From CAVQBP01 sp964448105 (GTDB taxonomy: Bacteria; Bacteroidota; Ignavibacteria; Ignavibacteriales; Ignavibacteriaceae): a DNA stretch of 27,388 nucleotides. Positions 7,817 to 16,260 of this stretch are shown in pieces. Position numbers and translations under genes: made by a program. Each line of letters starts with the position of its first letter. Position 1 is the stretch's first letter. Location of the stretch: positions 1 to 27,388 of the forward strand of contig CAYUVK010000067.1 of NCBI GenBank assembly GCA_964448105.1, written 5' to 3'. The notes beneath the pieces are model-generated. The model worked only from the letters and a program-made list of their open reading frames with translations, was not told the DNA's origin and made no database searches.

Positions 7817-9355
7817 ATGCTTTCAAAAATTCTTACCAGTGCTACATACGGGATAGATGCCTATTTAATTGAAGTAGAAACAAATGTTGAAAAACAAATT
7901 CCTTCTTTTACAATTGTTGGTTTACCTGATAACGCAGTAAAAGAAAGCCGCGAGAGAGTAACCGCAGCAATAAAAAACAGCGGTTTCGAATTTCCAATTA
8001 AGAAAATAACCGTAAACCTTGCACCAGCAGATATAAAAAAAGAAGGTAGCTCTTTCGATCTTCCAATTGCAGTCGGCTTGATCGCAGCAGTTGGTAGAGT
8101 TGAGGAAGTAGCTTTAAAAGATACTGTTTTTCTTGGAGAACTTTCTTTGGACGGGCTGCTTCGCCCGATAAAAGGAGCACTTCCAATTTCGGTTGAAGCC
8201 AAAAAGAAAGGAATAAAAAGAATTATTCTTCCTGTCGATTCTTCTAAGGAAGCATCAATTGTTGACGGGATTGATATTTACGGCATGGAAAATCTTTCGG
8301 AAGTAATTAATTTTTTAAATGGTGATCTTCAAAAAGAAAAAGTATTCACTGACATTAATGAAATATTTTCCGATGTAAATGTTTACCATCTCGATTTTTC
8401 AGATGTTAAAGGACAGGAAAATGTTAAACGCGCAATAGAAGTTGCTGCAGCAGGTGCACATAACATTTTAATGATTGGACCTCCCGGCTCAGGTAAAACT
8501 ATGCTTGCCAAAAGAATACCGACTATTCTTCCTCCAATGACTTTTGAAGAAGCTTTAGAAACAACAAAGATACATTCTATTGCAGGTATACTGCCGAAAG
8601 ATCAAGCATTAGTAACTGAAAGGCCTTACCGAAGTCCGCATCACACGGTGTCAGATGCTGCTCTTGTCGGAGGCGGCTCTTTTCCAAGACCCGGCGAAGT
8701 TTCTTATGCCCATCACGGAGTTTTATTTTTAGATGAACTGCCGGAATTTAAAAAGAATGTTCTTGAAGTTTTAAGGCAACCTCTCGAAGATGCAAAAGTA
8801 ACGGTAAGCAGATCTAAGTTATCTTTGGAATTCCCGGCTAATTTTATGCTTGCCTCAGCGATGAATCCCTGCCCGTGCGGTTTCTTTACAGATCCAAATA
8901 AAGAATGCACATGTACCCCTCCTCAAATCCAGAGGTATATGGCAAAAATTTCCGGACCGCTTCTGGATAGAATTGATATTCATATTGAAGTTCCTGCTGT
9001 AAAATATAAAGAGCTTTCTGCAAGCACTAAAAGCGAATCTTCTTCCGAAATAAGGGAAAGAGTTATTAATGCAAGAAATATTCAATATAAAAGATTTGAA
9101 AGCACAAAGTATATTTTTAATAACGGCGATATGGGTTCAAAAGAAGTGAGACAGTTCTGTAAGCTTGATGCAGCCGGGGCTGATTTATTAAAAATGGCTA
9201 TGACAAAACTTGGTTTATCGGCTAGAGCTTATGACAGGATATTGAAAGTAAGCAGAACAATTGCCGATCTTGATGAATCCGAAAATATTTTACCACAGCA
9301 TATAAGTGAAGCAATTCAGTATAGAAGTTTGGATAGGGAATTATGGAAGCATTGA
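7817..9355 (+). CDS. comM: YifB/ComM family Mg-chelatase-like AAA+ ATPase
   Basis: ComM-type AAA+ helicase; in naturally transformable bacteria ComM promotes branch migration during integration of taken-up DNA, but homologues are common outside competence. The 512-residue length is typical. The N-terminal ChlI/Lon-like domain (1-170) carries GLPDNAVKESRERV and GELSLDGLLRPIKG. The AAA+ core has Walker A GPPGSGKT at 221-228, Walker B GVLFLDELPE at 301-310, and the family insert with four cysteines (C352, C354, C364, C366). LLDRIDIHIEVP and the C-terminal SARAYDRILKVSRTIADL match the family. The ATG follows a 146-base AT-rich spacer with a weak ribosome binding site. No other competence genes are in the window. 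Confidence 0.95.
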   Translation: MLSKILTSATYGIDAYLIEVETNVEKQIPSFTIVGLPDNAVKESRERVTAAIKNSGFEFPIKKITVNLAPADIKKEGSSFDLPIAVGLIAAVGRVEEVALKDTVFLGELSLDGLLRPIKGALPISVEAKKKGIKRIILPVDSSKEASIVDGIDIYGMENLSEVINFLNGDLQKEKVFTDINEIFSDVNVYHLDFSDVKGQENVKRAIEVAAAGAHNILMIGPPGSGKTMLAKRIPTILPPMTFEEALETTKIHSIAGILPKDQALVTERPYRSPHHTVSDAALVGGGSFPRPGEVSYAHHGVLFLDELPEFKKNVLEVLRQPLEDAKVTVSRSKLSLEFPANFMLASAMNPCPCGFFTDPNKECTCTPPQIQRYMAKISGPLLDRIDIHIEVPAVKYKELSASTKSESSSEIRERVINARNIQYKRFESTKYIFNNGDMGSKEVRQFCKLDAAGADLLKMAMTKLGLSARAYDRILKVSRTIADLDESENILPQHISEAIQYRSLDRELWKH

Positions 9356-9395
9356 TAAATTATTTTTTTTGAAAAAATTTAAATGGGAAAAAGGA

Positions 9396-9423
9396 GGGAA
9401 TAGTTTGTCAAGGAACTATCCCC
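9396..9423. terminator. Hairpin between convergent comM and the small exported-protein gene
   Basis: GGGAATAGTT (9396-9405) pairs with AACTATCCCC (9414-9423) with one internal mismatch and an 8-nt loop. It sits between two convergent genes, so it could stop transcription from both sides. On the minus strand it is followed by TCCTTTTTCCC, but neither side has a perfect T-run. Confidence 0.5.
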
Positions 9424-9432
9424 AAACTAAAC

Positions 9433-9891
9433 TTATTTCAGATGCAATTCTCTCATCACTTTTGTTCCCATAATTTGCCTGATCTGTGCGTAGTTATCTA
9501 CAACTTTTTGGAAATCTCCTTTCATATCATCTCTTATTTTTTTCTCAATTGCATCGAACTTTGCTTCCCTATCAGGATTAGGATCATAATCGGCTAAAGA
9601 TTTATTTTCTATCATTAAGATTAAATCATAATCTTCTGAATTAGCAGCATTACCGGAAAGGATTTTGTAATCCAGGATTAATCCTTCTTTTTTGGCTTCC
9701 TCCATAGAAGCAACCCAGGTTTTTGCCAATTGGTTAATATATTCAACACCTTTATTAGCTCCGGTTCTAACAAAAGTTAAAGACCAGACATTCCCCTCAT
9801 TGTAAAGACTTTTTTCCTGTGCCGAAGATTGGATTAAAGGAAGAAAAGCTAAAATAAAAATAACAGAAAGAAGTCTAAAAGAACGGTACAT
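9433..9891 (-). CDS. Small exported protein of unknown function
   Basis: A 152-residue protein with a signal peptide (YRSFRLLSVIFILAFLPLIQSSA before QEK). The ATG at 9891 is chosen because a strong GGAGG lies 5 bases upstream (complement at 9896-9901); an upstream in-frame TTG overlaps that site and is rejected. The mature part reads NVWSLTFVRTGANKGVEYINQLAKTW, later DYKILSG and DYDLILMIENKS, and ends in a charged helical stretch. The alternation resembles a ferredoxin-like alpha/beta fold of dimeric-barrel type, but I do not recognise a named family. It is probably periplasmic and is transcribed convergently with comM; nothing nearby suggests its role. Confidence 0.75.
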   Translation of the reverse strand: MYRSFRLLSVIFILAFLPLIQSSAQEKSLYNEGNVWSLTFVRTGANKGVEYINQLAKTWVASMEEAKKEGLILDYKILSGNAANSEDYDLILMIENKSLADYDPNPDREAKFDAIEKKIRDDMKGDFQKVVDNYAQIRQIMGTKVMRELHLK

Positions 9892-10142
9892 AGAACCCTC
9901 CAAAAAAATTTAGAAATGATATTGTTTGATTGAGGAAGCGATGTTGATTGGAAACCTCAGTGAGAATTTATGTTTAATTAATTTCATTTGCAAAAAGGAA
10001 TAGAGATGCTTTCAATAAAATTTATTTTAGCTTGCCTTTGCTCACATGATGAATTATTAATAATACCTGATTCAAATCATAAAAACTGCGTTTTATTTTA
10101 ATTATTTTTAGATGGAATTTATTCAAACTAAGGAGAATGATT

Positions 10143-11129
10143 ATGGAAAAAAGAAAATTAGGTTCACAAGGGCTTGAAGTTTCAGCTATAGGATTAGGTT
10201 GTATGGGAATGTCGGAATTTTATGGAACCGGTGACGATAAAGAATCAGTTGCAACTATACACCGTGCTTTGGAGCTTGGAATAAATTTTTTAGATACAGC
10301 AGATATGTACGGTCCATTTAAAAATGAAGAGCTCGTCGGTAAAGCTATTGTTAATAAAAGAGATCAAATTGTCTTAGCCACAAAGTTTGGAATTCAAAGA
10401 GGGAAAGATCCGGCTGAAAGAAGAGTAAACGGAAGACCTGAATATGTTCATTCTGCCTGCGATGCCTCATTAAAGCGTCTTGGGGTAGACCATATCGATT
10501 TATATTATCAGCACAGGGTTGATCCTAATGTACCAATTGAAGATACCGTTGGAGCTATGGCTGAATTGATCAAGGCCGGCAAAGTAAGATTTCTGGGACT
10601 TTCGGAAGCTGCTCCTAACACAATAAGACGTGCACATTCGGTACATCCGATTACAGCTTTACAAACCGAGTATTCCCTTTGGTCGCGAGACCCGGAAGAT
10701 GAAATTTTATCTTCGGTCCGTGAGCTTGGAATTGGATTTGTTTCATATAGTCCTATGGGAAGAGGATTTTTATCAGGTAAATATAAATCAATTGATGATT
10801 TGGAGGAAAATGATTTCCGCCGTTACTCCCCAAGATTTCAGGGAGAAAATTTTCAAAAAAATCTAAACCTTGTTGAAAAAGTAGAAGAGATTGCTAAAAG
10901 AAAAGGGATAACTCCCGCACAGCTTGCACTTGCCTGGGTTTTATCGAAGGGTGAAGATATAGTTCCTATTCCGGGTACCAAGCATATAAAATACGTTGAA
11001 GAAAATGCGAAAGCTGCTGATATTAAATTAAGCCAAGATGAATTGGAAGAGATAGAAGAAGTTATGCCTGTTGGAGCTGCCAAAGGTATGCGTTACCCTG
11101 AATCAGGAATGCAGGCTGTTAACAGATAA
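10143..11129 (+). CDS. Aldo/keto reductase
   Basis: NADPH-dependent aldo/keto reductase of the YajO/AKR13-like group, reducing aldehydes or ketones on a TIM barrel. Counted from the ATG at 10143 it has 328 residues and the full catalytic tetrad: D51, Y56 (LDTADMYGP), K81 (ATKFG) and H124 (YYQHRVDP). The N-terminal RKLGSQGLEVSAIGLGCMGM and the cofactor-side VPIPGTKH near the C-terminus are typical. An ATG two codons earlier (10137) directly abuts AGGAG (10131-10135), while the one at 10143 lies seven bases from it and is preferred. The gene is monocistronic and ends in a strong terminator. The substrate cannot be inferred. Confidence 0.94.
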   Translation: MEKRKLGSQGLEVSAIGLGCMGMSEFYGTGDDKESVATIHRALELGINFLDTADMYGPFKNEELVGKAIVNKRDQIVLATKFGIQRGKDPAERRVNGRPEYVHSACDASLKRLGVDHIDLYYQHRVDPNVPIEDTVGAMAELIKAGKVRFLGLSEAAPNTIRRAHSVHPITALQTEYSLWSRDPEDEILSSVRELGIGFVSYSPMGRGFLSGKYKSIDDLEENDFRRYSPRFQGENFQKNLNLVEKVEEIAKRKGITPAQLALAWVLSKGEDIVPIPGTKHIKYVEENAKAADIKLSQDELEEIEEVMPVGAAKGMRYPESGMQAVNR

Positions 11130-11146
11130 ATATTATTTTAAAAGAG

Positions 11147-11179
11147 TATGGGCATAAAAATATATGCCCATATTTTTTT
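11147..11179 (+). terminator. Rho-independent terminator after the aldo/keto reductase
   Basis: TATGGGCATA (11147-11156) and TATGCCCATA (11163-11172) form a perfect 10-bp stem with a 6-nt A-rich loop, followed directly by seven T. Confidence 0.88.
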
Positions 11180-11246
11180 ATTATGACAAAAATGATCTCG
11201 GTGAAACAAATGTTAAATTCATGTAAATTTTATTTGAGGTCAATGA

Positions 11247-11950
11247 ATGATACATATAGCATTAATAGGAGATTATAATTCCGAAGTTATTACTCATCAA
11301 GCTATACCTAGAGCACTAAATTATTCATCTGAGTTTTTAAATATCGATATTAAATATGAATGGTTTAATAGCGAAAATATTAATAATAATATTGCAACTT
11401 TGCTGGGAAAATCTCACGGAATTTGGGTTGTTCCGGCAAGTCCATATAGAAATATGAATGGTGTTATAAATGTAATAAAATATGCCCGTAAAAATAATAT
11501 TCCTTTCATCAGCACATGCGGCGGGTTTCAGCATACCGTAATAGAATTCTTTAGAAACGTGATAGGTTATGAAATGGCTGATCATATTGAGTCAAATTCA
11601 AATTCCGAAATGCCTGTAATTTCTCCATTATTATGTTCACTTGTGGAAAAAGAAGGAGAAATTTTTTAAAAGATGGAAGCCGGGTTAAAAAGTTTTGTAA
11701 TACAGCAAAGTTAGTTGAAAAATTTCACTGTAATTATGGATTTAATTCTAAGTACATTGATTTACTAAATAAAAGTAAATTAAAAATTTCGGGAGTTGAT
11801 ATTAATGAAGAGGTAAGAATTGTCGAGCTTGAGGATCACCTTTATTTTATAGCAACATTATTTCAGCCGGAAAGATCAGCGTTGTTAAATAAACATCATC
11901 CGATTATAAATTCTTTTGTTGCATCGGCTGCACGTATTAATTTTTTTTAG
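11247..11950 (+). pseudogene. Frameshifted glutamine-amidotransferase-like protein (CTP synthase C-terminal-related)
   Basis: Two overlapping frames encode one class I amidotransferase-like protein related to the C-terminal domain of CTP synthase, a family annotated as CTP synthase C-terminal region-related (seleno)protein. The first frame (11247-11669, ATG with GAGG upstream) carries IALIGDYNSEVITHQAIPRAL, GIWVVPASPYRNMNGVI and the nucleophile elbow STCGGFQH with C91. It stops at TAA 11667-11669 inside the tract T6A4 (11662-11671). The downstream frame continues with LKDGSRVKKF and ends ATLFQPERSALLNKHHP at 11950. Reading tta instead of taa, either by one extra T or by a -1 slip on TTT-TTT, joins them into about 234 residues, the expected size. 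The usual catalytic His of the HPE motif is Gln here (FQPE). Options are a pseudogene, a sequencing deletion in the T-run, or recoding. The family call is fairly sure; functional status is open. Confidence 0.75.
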
Positions 11951-12029
11951 GCATAAAAAAAATTATTCTTTTAATGTTGGTTAATCCATATATTAATTAT
12001 CAAGATTATTTTTTTTTGGAGATTATATA

Positions 12030-12308
12030 ATGGCTGAGGATACATTAGTCCAAAAGCTTCAGGAATTGCTGATTGAAACAGGGAAAGAACATCACCAGGC
12101 TTTTATAGAAACAGATGGGGAGGATGCCGAATGGCCCTTATGGTATGCAGGCTATCTTAAAGAAAAGATTTCAGGCCTGGTAGAAAAAAAAATTACTAAA
12201 AGTGAATTGGTATTTTTAATTGTTTCCGCTGAAAAAGAAAGGGATAAAGCAAAACCTAAAACTGAATGGGAAAAGTTTTACGCAGAATATATTTCCGAAA
12301 GAATCTGA
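12030..12308 (+). CDS. Small acidic helical protein, function unknown
   Basis: A 92-residue soluble protein rich in Glu and Lys, with a TTTGGAG ribosome binding site 10 bases before the ATG. It begins with an amphipathic helix (LVQKLQELLIETGKEHHQAF) followed by the Trp-rich segment EWPLWYAGYLKEKI and another helix (KSELVFLIVSAEKERDKA), ending WEKFYAEYISERI. There are no cysteines, signal peptide or membrane segment. It looks like a real gene by its ribosome binding site and codon use, but I do not recognise a named family. Neighbours are the broken amidotransferase-like gene and an M48 peptidase. Confidence 0.75.
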   Translation: MAEDTLVQKLQELLIETGKEHHQAFIETDGEDAEWPLWYAGYLKEKISGLVEKKITKSELVFLIVSAEKERDKAKPKTEWEKFYAEYISERI

Positions 12309-12394
12309 CAATCTTTTATTCCATTTATAATGTTTCATAAGTTACAGCCTGTTCTCCTTTTTATGACTATATTTAAAATTAAAATGGAGATAAT

Positions 12395-13201
12395 ATGAAG
12401 TTAATCAGATACTATACTGTTTTTTTAATAATGTCTGCATTTATCTTAGTATCATGCAGCACTGTTCCTATAACAGGAAGAAAACAGCTAAGTCTTATAC
12501 CCGAAAGCCAGATGCTTTCAATGAGCTTTTCTCAATATGACCAATTTTTAAAAGATAATAAAGAAAGCAATGACCCTCAAAAAACTGTTTTGGTAAAAAG
12601 AGTTGGTGAAAGAATAGCATCGGCTGTTGAAAAATATTTGACCGACCATAACATGGCTGACGAGGTAAAAAATTATAAATGGGAATTCCATCTCATTGAA
12701 AGTAAAGAAGTAAATGCCTGGTGTATGCCCGGCGGGAAGGTTGTCGTTTACACAGGTATTCTGCCGATTACACAGGATGAAAATGGTTTAGCAGTTGTTC
12801 TTGGTCATGAAATTTCTCATGCTGTTGCAAAACACGGCGATGAAAGGATGAGTCAAGCTCTGATTACCCAGCTCGGCGGAGTTGCACTCCAAGAAGCATT
12901 AAAATCTAAGCCGCAAGAAACTCAACAGATATTTTTAGCAGCATATGGAGTCGGAGCACAAGTCGGAGTTTTACTTCCGTTCAGCCGGACACAGGAAAGT
13001 GAAGCCGATCATCTCGGCTTAATATTTATGGCAATGGCTGGTTATGATCCTCACGGGGCGATTACCTTTTGGGAAAGAATGATGAATGAGAATACCGGCA
13101 GTAAACCTCCGGAATTTTTAAGCGATCACCCTGCAGATCAAACAAGGATAAATGACATTAAAGCTGAAATACCTGAAGCGATGAAGTATTATAAGCAGTG
13201 A
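12395..13201 (+). CDS. M48 family metallopeptidase, predicted lipoprotein
   Basis: Zinc metalloprotease of the M48 family (LoiP/YcaL/BepA-like), likely acting in periplasmic or outer-membrane protein quality control. The N-terminus is a lipoprotein signal with lipobox LVSC and acylated C21, followed by the family segment VPITGRKQLSLIPE. The zinc site is HEISH at 138-142, and the third ligand is probably E203 in the motif QESEADHLGL. AWCMPGGKVVVYTGIL at about 108-123 is typical of the substrate-binding strand. The 268-residue length is normal for the short form without a TPR tail. GGAG lies seven bases before the ATG. The gene is followed immediately by a small tandem repeat. Confidence 0.94.
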   Translation: MKLIRYYTVFLIMSAFILVSCSTVPITGRKQLSLIPESQMLSMSFSQYDQFLKDNKESNDPQKTVLVKRVGERIASAVEKYLTDHNMADEVKNYKWEFHLIESKEVNAWCMPGGKVVVYTGILPITQDENGLAVVLGHEISHAVAKHGDERMSQALITQLGGVALQEALKSKPQETQQIFLAAYGVGAQVGVLLPFSRTQESEADHLGLIFMAMAGYDPHGAITFWERMMNENTGSKPPEFLSDHPADQTRINDIKAEIPEAMKYYKQ

Positions 13202-13206
13202 GGTAA

Positions 13207-13238
13207 GGTATAGAGGTATAAAGGTATAGGGGTATAAG
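13207..13238 (+). repeat. Tandem 8-bp repeat, four units of GGTATAnn
   Basis: GGTATAGA, GGTATAAA, GGTATAGG and GGTATAAG are in perfect register, starting six bases after the M48 stop codon. A palindrome, GGTATAT-T-ATATACC, follows at 13253-13267. It is an intergenic microsatellite-like array upstream of the ferredoxin gene; copy number could vary between strains. Confidence 0.75.
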
Positions 13239-13308
13239 GTACACCCTATATTGGTATATTATATACCCTTCATAAAAAAATTAAATACTTGTTCTTATTG
13301 GGTGAATC

Positions 13309-13557
13309 ATGATGGAAGATTTTATTGTAAAGAATATAAGCGATTTAAAAATTGAAATCGATAGAACTACCTGTATTGCAACAGGTAACTGCATTAAAGC
13401 TGCCCCTGAAGTTTTTGAATTAGATGATGAAAGAATTTGTTCATTTAAAAGTAATTTAATCGAAATTGAACCTGAAAGATTGGTGGAAGCCTGTTCAGTT
13501 TGCCCGGTCGATGCATTAGCTGCAATTAATGAAAAAGGGGAGAAGATCGTTCCATAA
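13309..13557 (+). CDS. Single-cluster ferredoxin (3Fe-4S or 4Fe-4S type)
   Basis: An 82-residue electron carrier. The N-terminal motif is C22-IATGN-C28, in which the middle ligand of the usual CxxCxxC is Thr25; the distal pair is C62 and C65 in CSVCPVDAL, and another cysteine lies at C44. This arrangement is typical of short bacterial ferredoxins that carry a [3Fe-4S] or incompletely cysteine-ligated [4Fe-4S] cluster and often serve P450s or other monooxygenases, but no partner is adjacent. The start could be 13309 or the next codon (ATGATG). The gene is alone between an M48 peptidase and a permease. Confidence 0.86.
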   Translation: MMEDFIVKNISDLKIEIDRTTCIATGNCIKAAPEVFELDDERICSFKSNLIEIEPERLVEACSVCPVDALAAINEKGEKIVP

Positions 13558-13723
13558 ATCTTTATATAAAATGTTAAACGTTAAACGGAAAATGGGAAAC
13601 AGTCATTTACAATTTGAACTTTAGTTTATACTTTCTAGCAATGCAAACATGCTCTATTCGTTAACACATAAATTTATATAAAGAAAAAACAGTTAAAAAT
13701 ATATTTGAGAATATTATACTGAT

Positions 13724-14668
13724 TTGCAAAATTTCATTCTAATTGTTGGCCTGGTAATTCCTGTTTTTATAATAATAGCTTTAGGCTATTTATTAAAAAT
13801 TCTGGGGTTAATAAATGACAACTTTGTAAACATTTCATCTAAAATAGTATTTACTATTTCTCTTCCGGCGTTAATATTTACCGAAGTTTCAAAAATATCT
13901 TTAAGTGAAGCTCTTGATATTAAAATGCTTGTATTTGTTTACGGAGGTATAATAATATCTTTTATTCTTGTGTGGCTTGTATCTATTCCGCTTGTTAAAG
14001 AGGGGAGAGATAAAGGGGCTTTTATACAGGGAAGCTTCAGAAGCAATTATGCAATAATTGGTCTTGCACTTATTTCCAACATTTTCGGATCTGAAAAACT
14101 TGGGAAAGCGTCTCTTCTCCTGGCTTTTATTATCCCTATATTCAATATTTTATCGATCGTTGCTTTAACTGTTCCGAATAGAAAAGAAAACCAAATAAAT
14201 GCTGCAAGGACGATTTTAGAAATAATAAAAAACCCGTTAATCATTGCAGTAATCCTTGCTGTCCCTTTTTCATATTACAGATGGAAAATACCTGGTGTTA
14301 TTTTTACCACTGTCGATTATCTTGCCGCTCTTTCTTTACCCTTAGCTTTGCTTGGAATAGGCGGGTTTATGAATTTTAAAGAGCTTAAAAAAGCTTCCTC
14401 TTTTGCTGTTTTATCTACAATTCTAAAACTGGTTCTTATTCCTTTAACTGCATGTTTTATTGCTTATGAATTAAATTTCCCGGCAGGTGATATGGGAATT
14501 ATATTTATATTTTTTGGCTGTCCAACAGCAATTGCAAGCTTTATTATGGCTGAAGCAATGGGATCAAACGGAAAGCTTGCCGGAAATATTGTGTTGATGA
14601 CAACATTAGGCTCTGTAATTACTATTACAATAGGGCTATTTATTTTAAAGCAAAATGGATTACTTTAA
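13724..14668 (+). CDS. AEC family permease (auxin-efflux-carrier-like)
   Basis: Inner-membrane transporter of the AEC/bile-acid-sodium-symporter-like superfamily, 314 residues with about ten hydrophobic segments. It shows the family opening VIPVFIIIALGYLLKILGLI, the segment SLPALIFTEVSK, and GSFRSNYAIIGLAL in the middle. Bacterial members move small organic acids such as malate or malonate, but the substrate cannot be inferred here. The start is a TTG at 13724 with only a weak GAGA upstream; the hydrophobic N-terminus begins at once, which supports it. It is convergent with the thioredoxin-like gene, only six bases apart. Confidence 0.9.
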   Translation: MQNFILIVGLVIPVFIIIALGYLLKILGLINDNFVNISSKIVFTISLPALIFTEVSKISLSEALDIKMLVFVYGGIIISFILVWLVSIPLVKEGRDKGAFIQGSFRSNYAIIGLALISNIFGSEKLGKASLLLAFIIPIFNILSIVALTVPNRKENQINAARTILEIIKNPLIIAVILAVPFSYYRWKIPGVIFTTVDYLAALSLPLALLGIGGFMNFKELKKASSFAVLSTILKLVLIPLTACFIAYELNFPAGDMGIIFIFFGCPTAIASFIMAEAMGSNGKLAGNIVLMTTLGSVITITIGLFILKQNGLL

Positions 14669-14674
14669 AATATT

Positions 14675-15490
14675 CTAAATATAAAGTGCTCTACCAAAAT
14701 CTTTTCTATGTTTCAGTGTGATTTCATTTTCTTCACCAAGATATTTGAAGATTGCGATACAAGCTTTTCTTGCACCGTCATCATCATAGCTTCTGTCTTC
14801 TTTTATTATATCAATAAATTTTTCGAGAGCAGAATCAAAATTCTTTGTTCTTATATTTTCAATTGCCGATACATAATTATTTTTAACAGGTGTATCCGGT
14901 AACAGGTTTTTTTCATTTAATTTATTTAATAGATCTGCAATTGTCTGGATAGATTCTACCTGTTCGTAATTCTCTGCACTGCCGTCGATATTTTCAACTA
15001 ACTGTTTTGCTCTCCCGGCATCTTCAAATACTAAAATTTTTCCGAGCAATAATTTTGCTTCTTCATTTGCAGGTTCTGCCGAAAGAATATTAAGAAGCAA
15101 TTTTTTTGCTTCATCGTTTCTCTGCTCATTAAATAATATTTTTGCAGTTTCAAGTTTTTCAGCATACTTACTCGGGATAGCTTTCTTTAACCAGTCTTCC
15201 ACCATATTTTCCGGCAAGGCTCCGGTAAATTCATCGGCAACTTTCCCGTTCACAAATAATTTTACGTTTGGAATCCCCCTTATTCCATATTCCATTGCAA
15301 TTTCCTGGTCCTTATCTGTATCCAGTTTGGCAAGAATCCATTTATCTCTGTTTTTTTCAGCTAACCTTTCCAATACCGGTCCAAGCATTTTACATGGTCC
15401 GCACCACTCTGCCCAAAAATCTACAAGCACCGGTAAGCTGTAACTTTTTTCAATAACGTCTTTTTGAAAATCTTTTACTTCATAATTCAT
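14675..15490 (-). CDS. Thioredoxin-domain protein with C-terminal TPR-like region (CnoX/YbbN-like)
   Basis: A 271-residue cytoplasmic protein. Residues 1-105 form a thioredoxin domain with active site WCGPC (C30, C33), the preceding DFWAEW and the cis-proline P74 in GIRGIPNVKLF. The remainder is helical, with tetratricopeptide-like pairs (KLETAKILFNEQRNDEAKKLL, then NEEAKLLLGKILVFEDAGRA), ending in DDDGARKACIAIFKYLGE. This layout matches YbbN/CnoX-type chaperedoxins, which protect proteins under oxidative stress. Unlike E. coli CnoX, the CGPC motif is complete, so redox activity is plausible. AGGTAA precedes the ATG. The gene is convergent with the AEC permease and divergent from the zinc-finger/DUF2007 gene. 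Confidence 0.92.
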   Translation of the reverse strand: MNYEVKDFQKDVIEKSYSLPVLVDFWAEWCGPCKMLGPVLERLAEKNRDKWILAKLDTDKDQEIAMEYGIRGIPNVKLFVNGKVADEFTGALPENMVEDWLKKAIPSKYAEKLETAKILFNEQRNDEAKKLLLNILSAEPANEEAKLLLGKILVFEDAGRAKQLVENIDGSAENYEQVESIQTIADLLNKLNEKNLLPDTPVKNNYVSAIENIRTKNFDSALEKFIDIIKEDRSYDDDGARKACIAIFKYLGEENEITLKHRKDFGRALYI

Positions 15491-15708
15491 TTTATTACCT
15501 GTATCTCTTTAATTTTTTTTTATTATAAAAATAAGATGCATTTTGGTTAAAAAAGATGCAAAATTTTCCCTTTTATGTATAAGGACTCGATCATAATAGG
15601 GTTAAATTCCAAATTATTTTCTTATAAGAAAAATGTTTTTTATAAATACGAATTTCAATAATTTGCATAAAGATTAAAATTTTATACTGATTTATAGAGA
15701 GAATAAAA

Positions 15709-16254
15709 ATGGAGAAGTGTCCGAATCATCCTGAAAAGGAAGCTGTTTATGCCTGCCATTCATGCGGTAAGCATTTTTGTGAATCATGTTTAAAAGAAGC
15801 CGGTGATTATTATTATTGCAGCAATCCCGAATGTCAGAAAGCGATGAAAGCCGCAATGATGTCTGAGCCATTACCTTAAGAAATAACTTGTCCAAATTGT
15901 TCGGCGAACATTGAGCTAGATGAAAAAGAAAGAACGACCAAGATTATTCATTGTCCGGAATGTGAATCTTTAATTGATTTTACAAATGATCCTCTTTCAA
16001 TATTAAATCCGAAAGAATACATTCAAATTACATCATCAATAAATCAAGGGGATATCGGAATAATAAAATCATTACTGGATGATGCAAATATTGATTACTA
16101 TGTTTTTGGTGAAAATTTTTTAGTTATCGATCCTTTAATTCAGCCTGCCAGGGTATTTGTCGTGAAAGATCAAGTTGAAGAAGCAAAGAAGATTCTGAAA
16201 GATGTAGATATTCATATATTCGGAGTTTCAGCGCGTAATAAAGACAGCGAATAA
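15709..16254 (+). pseudogene. Zinc-finger plus DUF2007 protein interrupted by an in-frame TAA
   Basis: One frame reads for 181 codons with a single internal stop. From the ATG at 15709 (GAGAG upstream) it encodes a B-box-like zinc finger (KCPNHPEKEAVYACHSCGKH, then FCESCL and YYCSNPEC). TAA stands at 15877-15879 after MSEPLP. The same frame continues with a second zinc ribbon (ITCPNCSANIEL, then IIHCPECESLIDF) and a DUF2007-type signal-transducing domain (GDIGIIKSLLDDANIDYYV, then ARVFVVKDQVEEAKKIL) to TAA at 16252. No start codon follows the stop before the late GTG, so the second half is not an independent gene. A C-to-T change of CAA, or another one-base change, would make the stop. Options are a young pseudogene, a sequencing error or stop readthrough. 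The end is six bases from the convergent permease. Confidence 0.8.
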
Positions 16255-16260
16255 AGAACA

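Noticed and set aside
10137..10142. Earlier ATG for the aldo/keto reductase
   Set aside because: It directly abuts the AGGAG ribosome binding site, leaving almost no spacing; the ATG at 10143 has normal spacing and matches the usual family N-terminus.
15692..15895. Minus-strand frame of 67 codons
   Set aside because: It lies over the plus-strand zinc-finger half of the DUF2007 gene, whose cysteine motifs are unmistakable; the minus frame has no domain or ribosome binding site.
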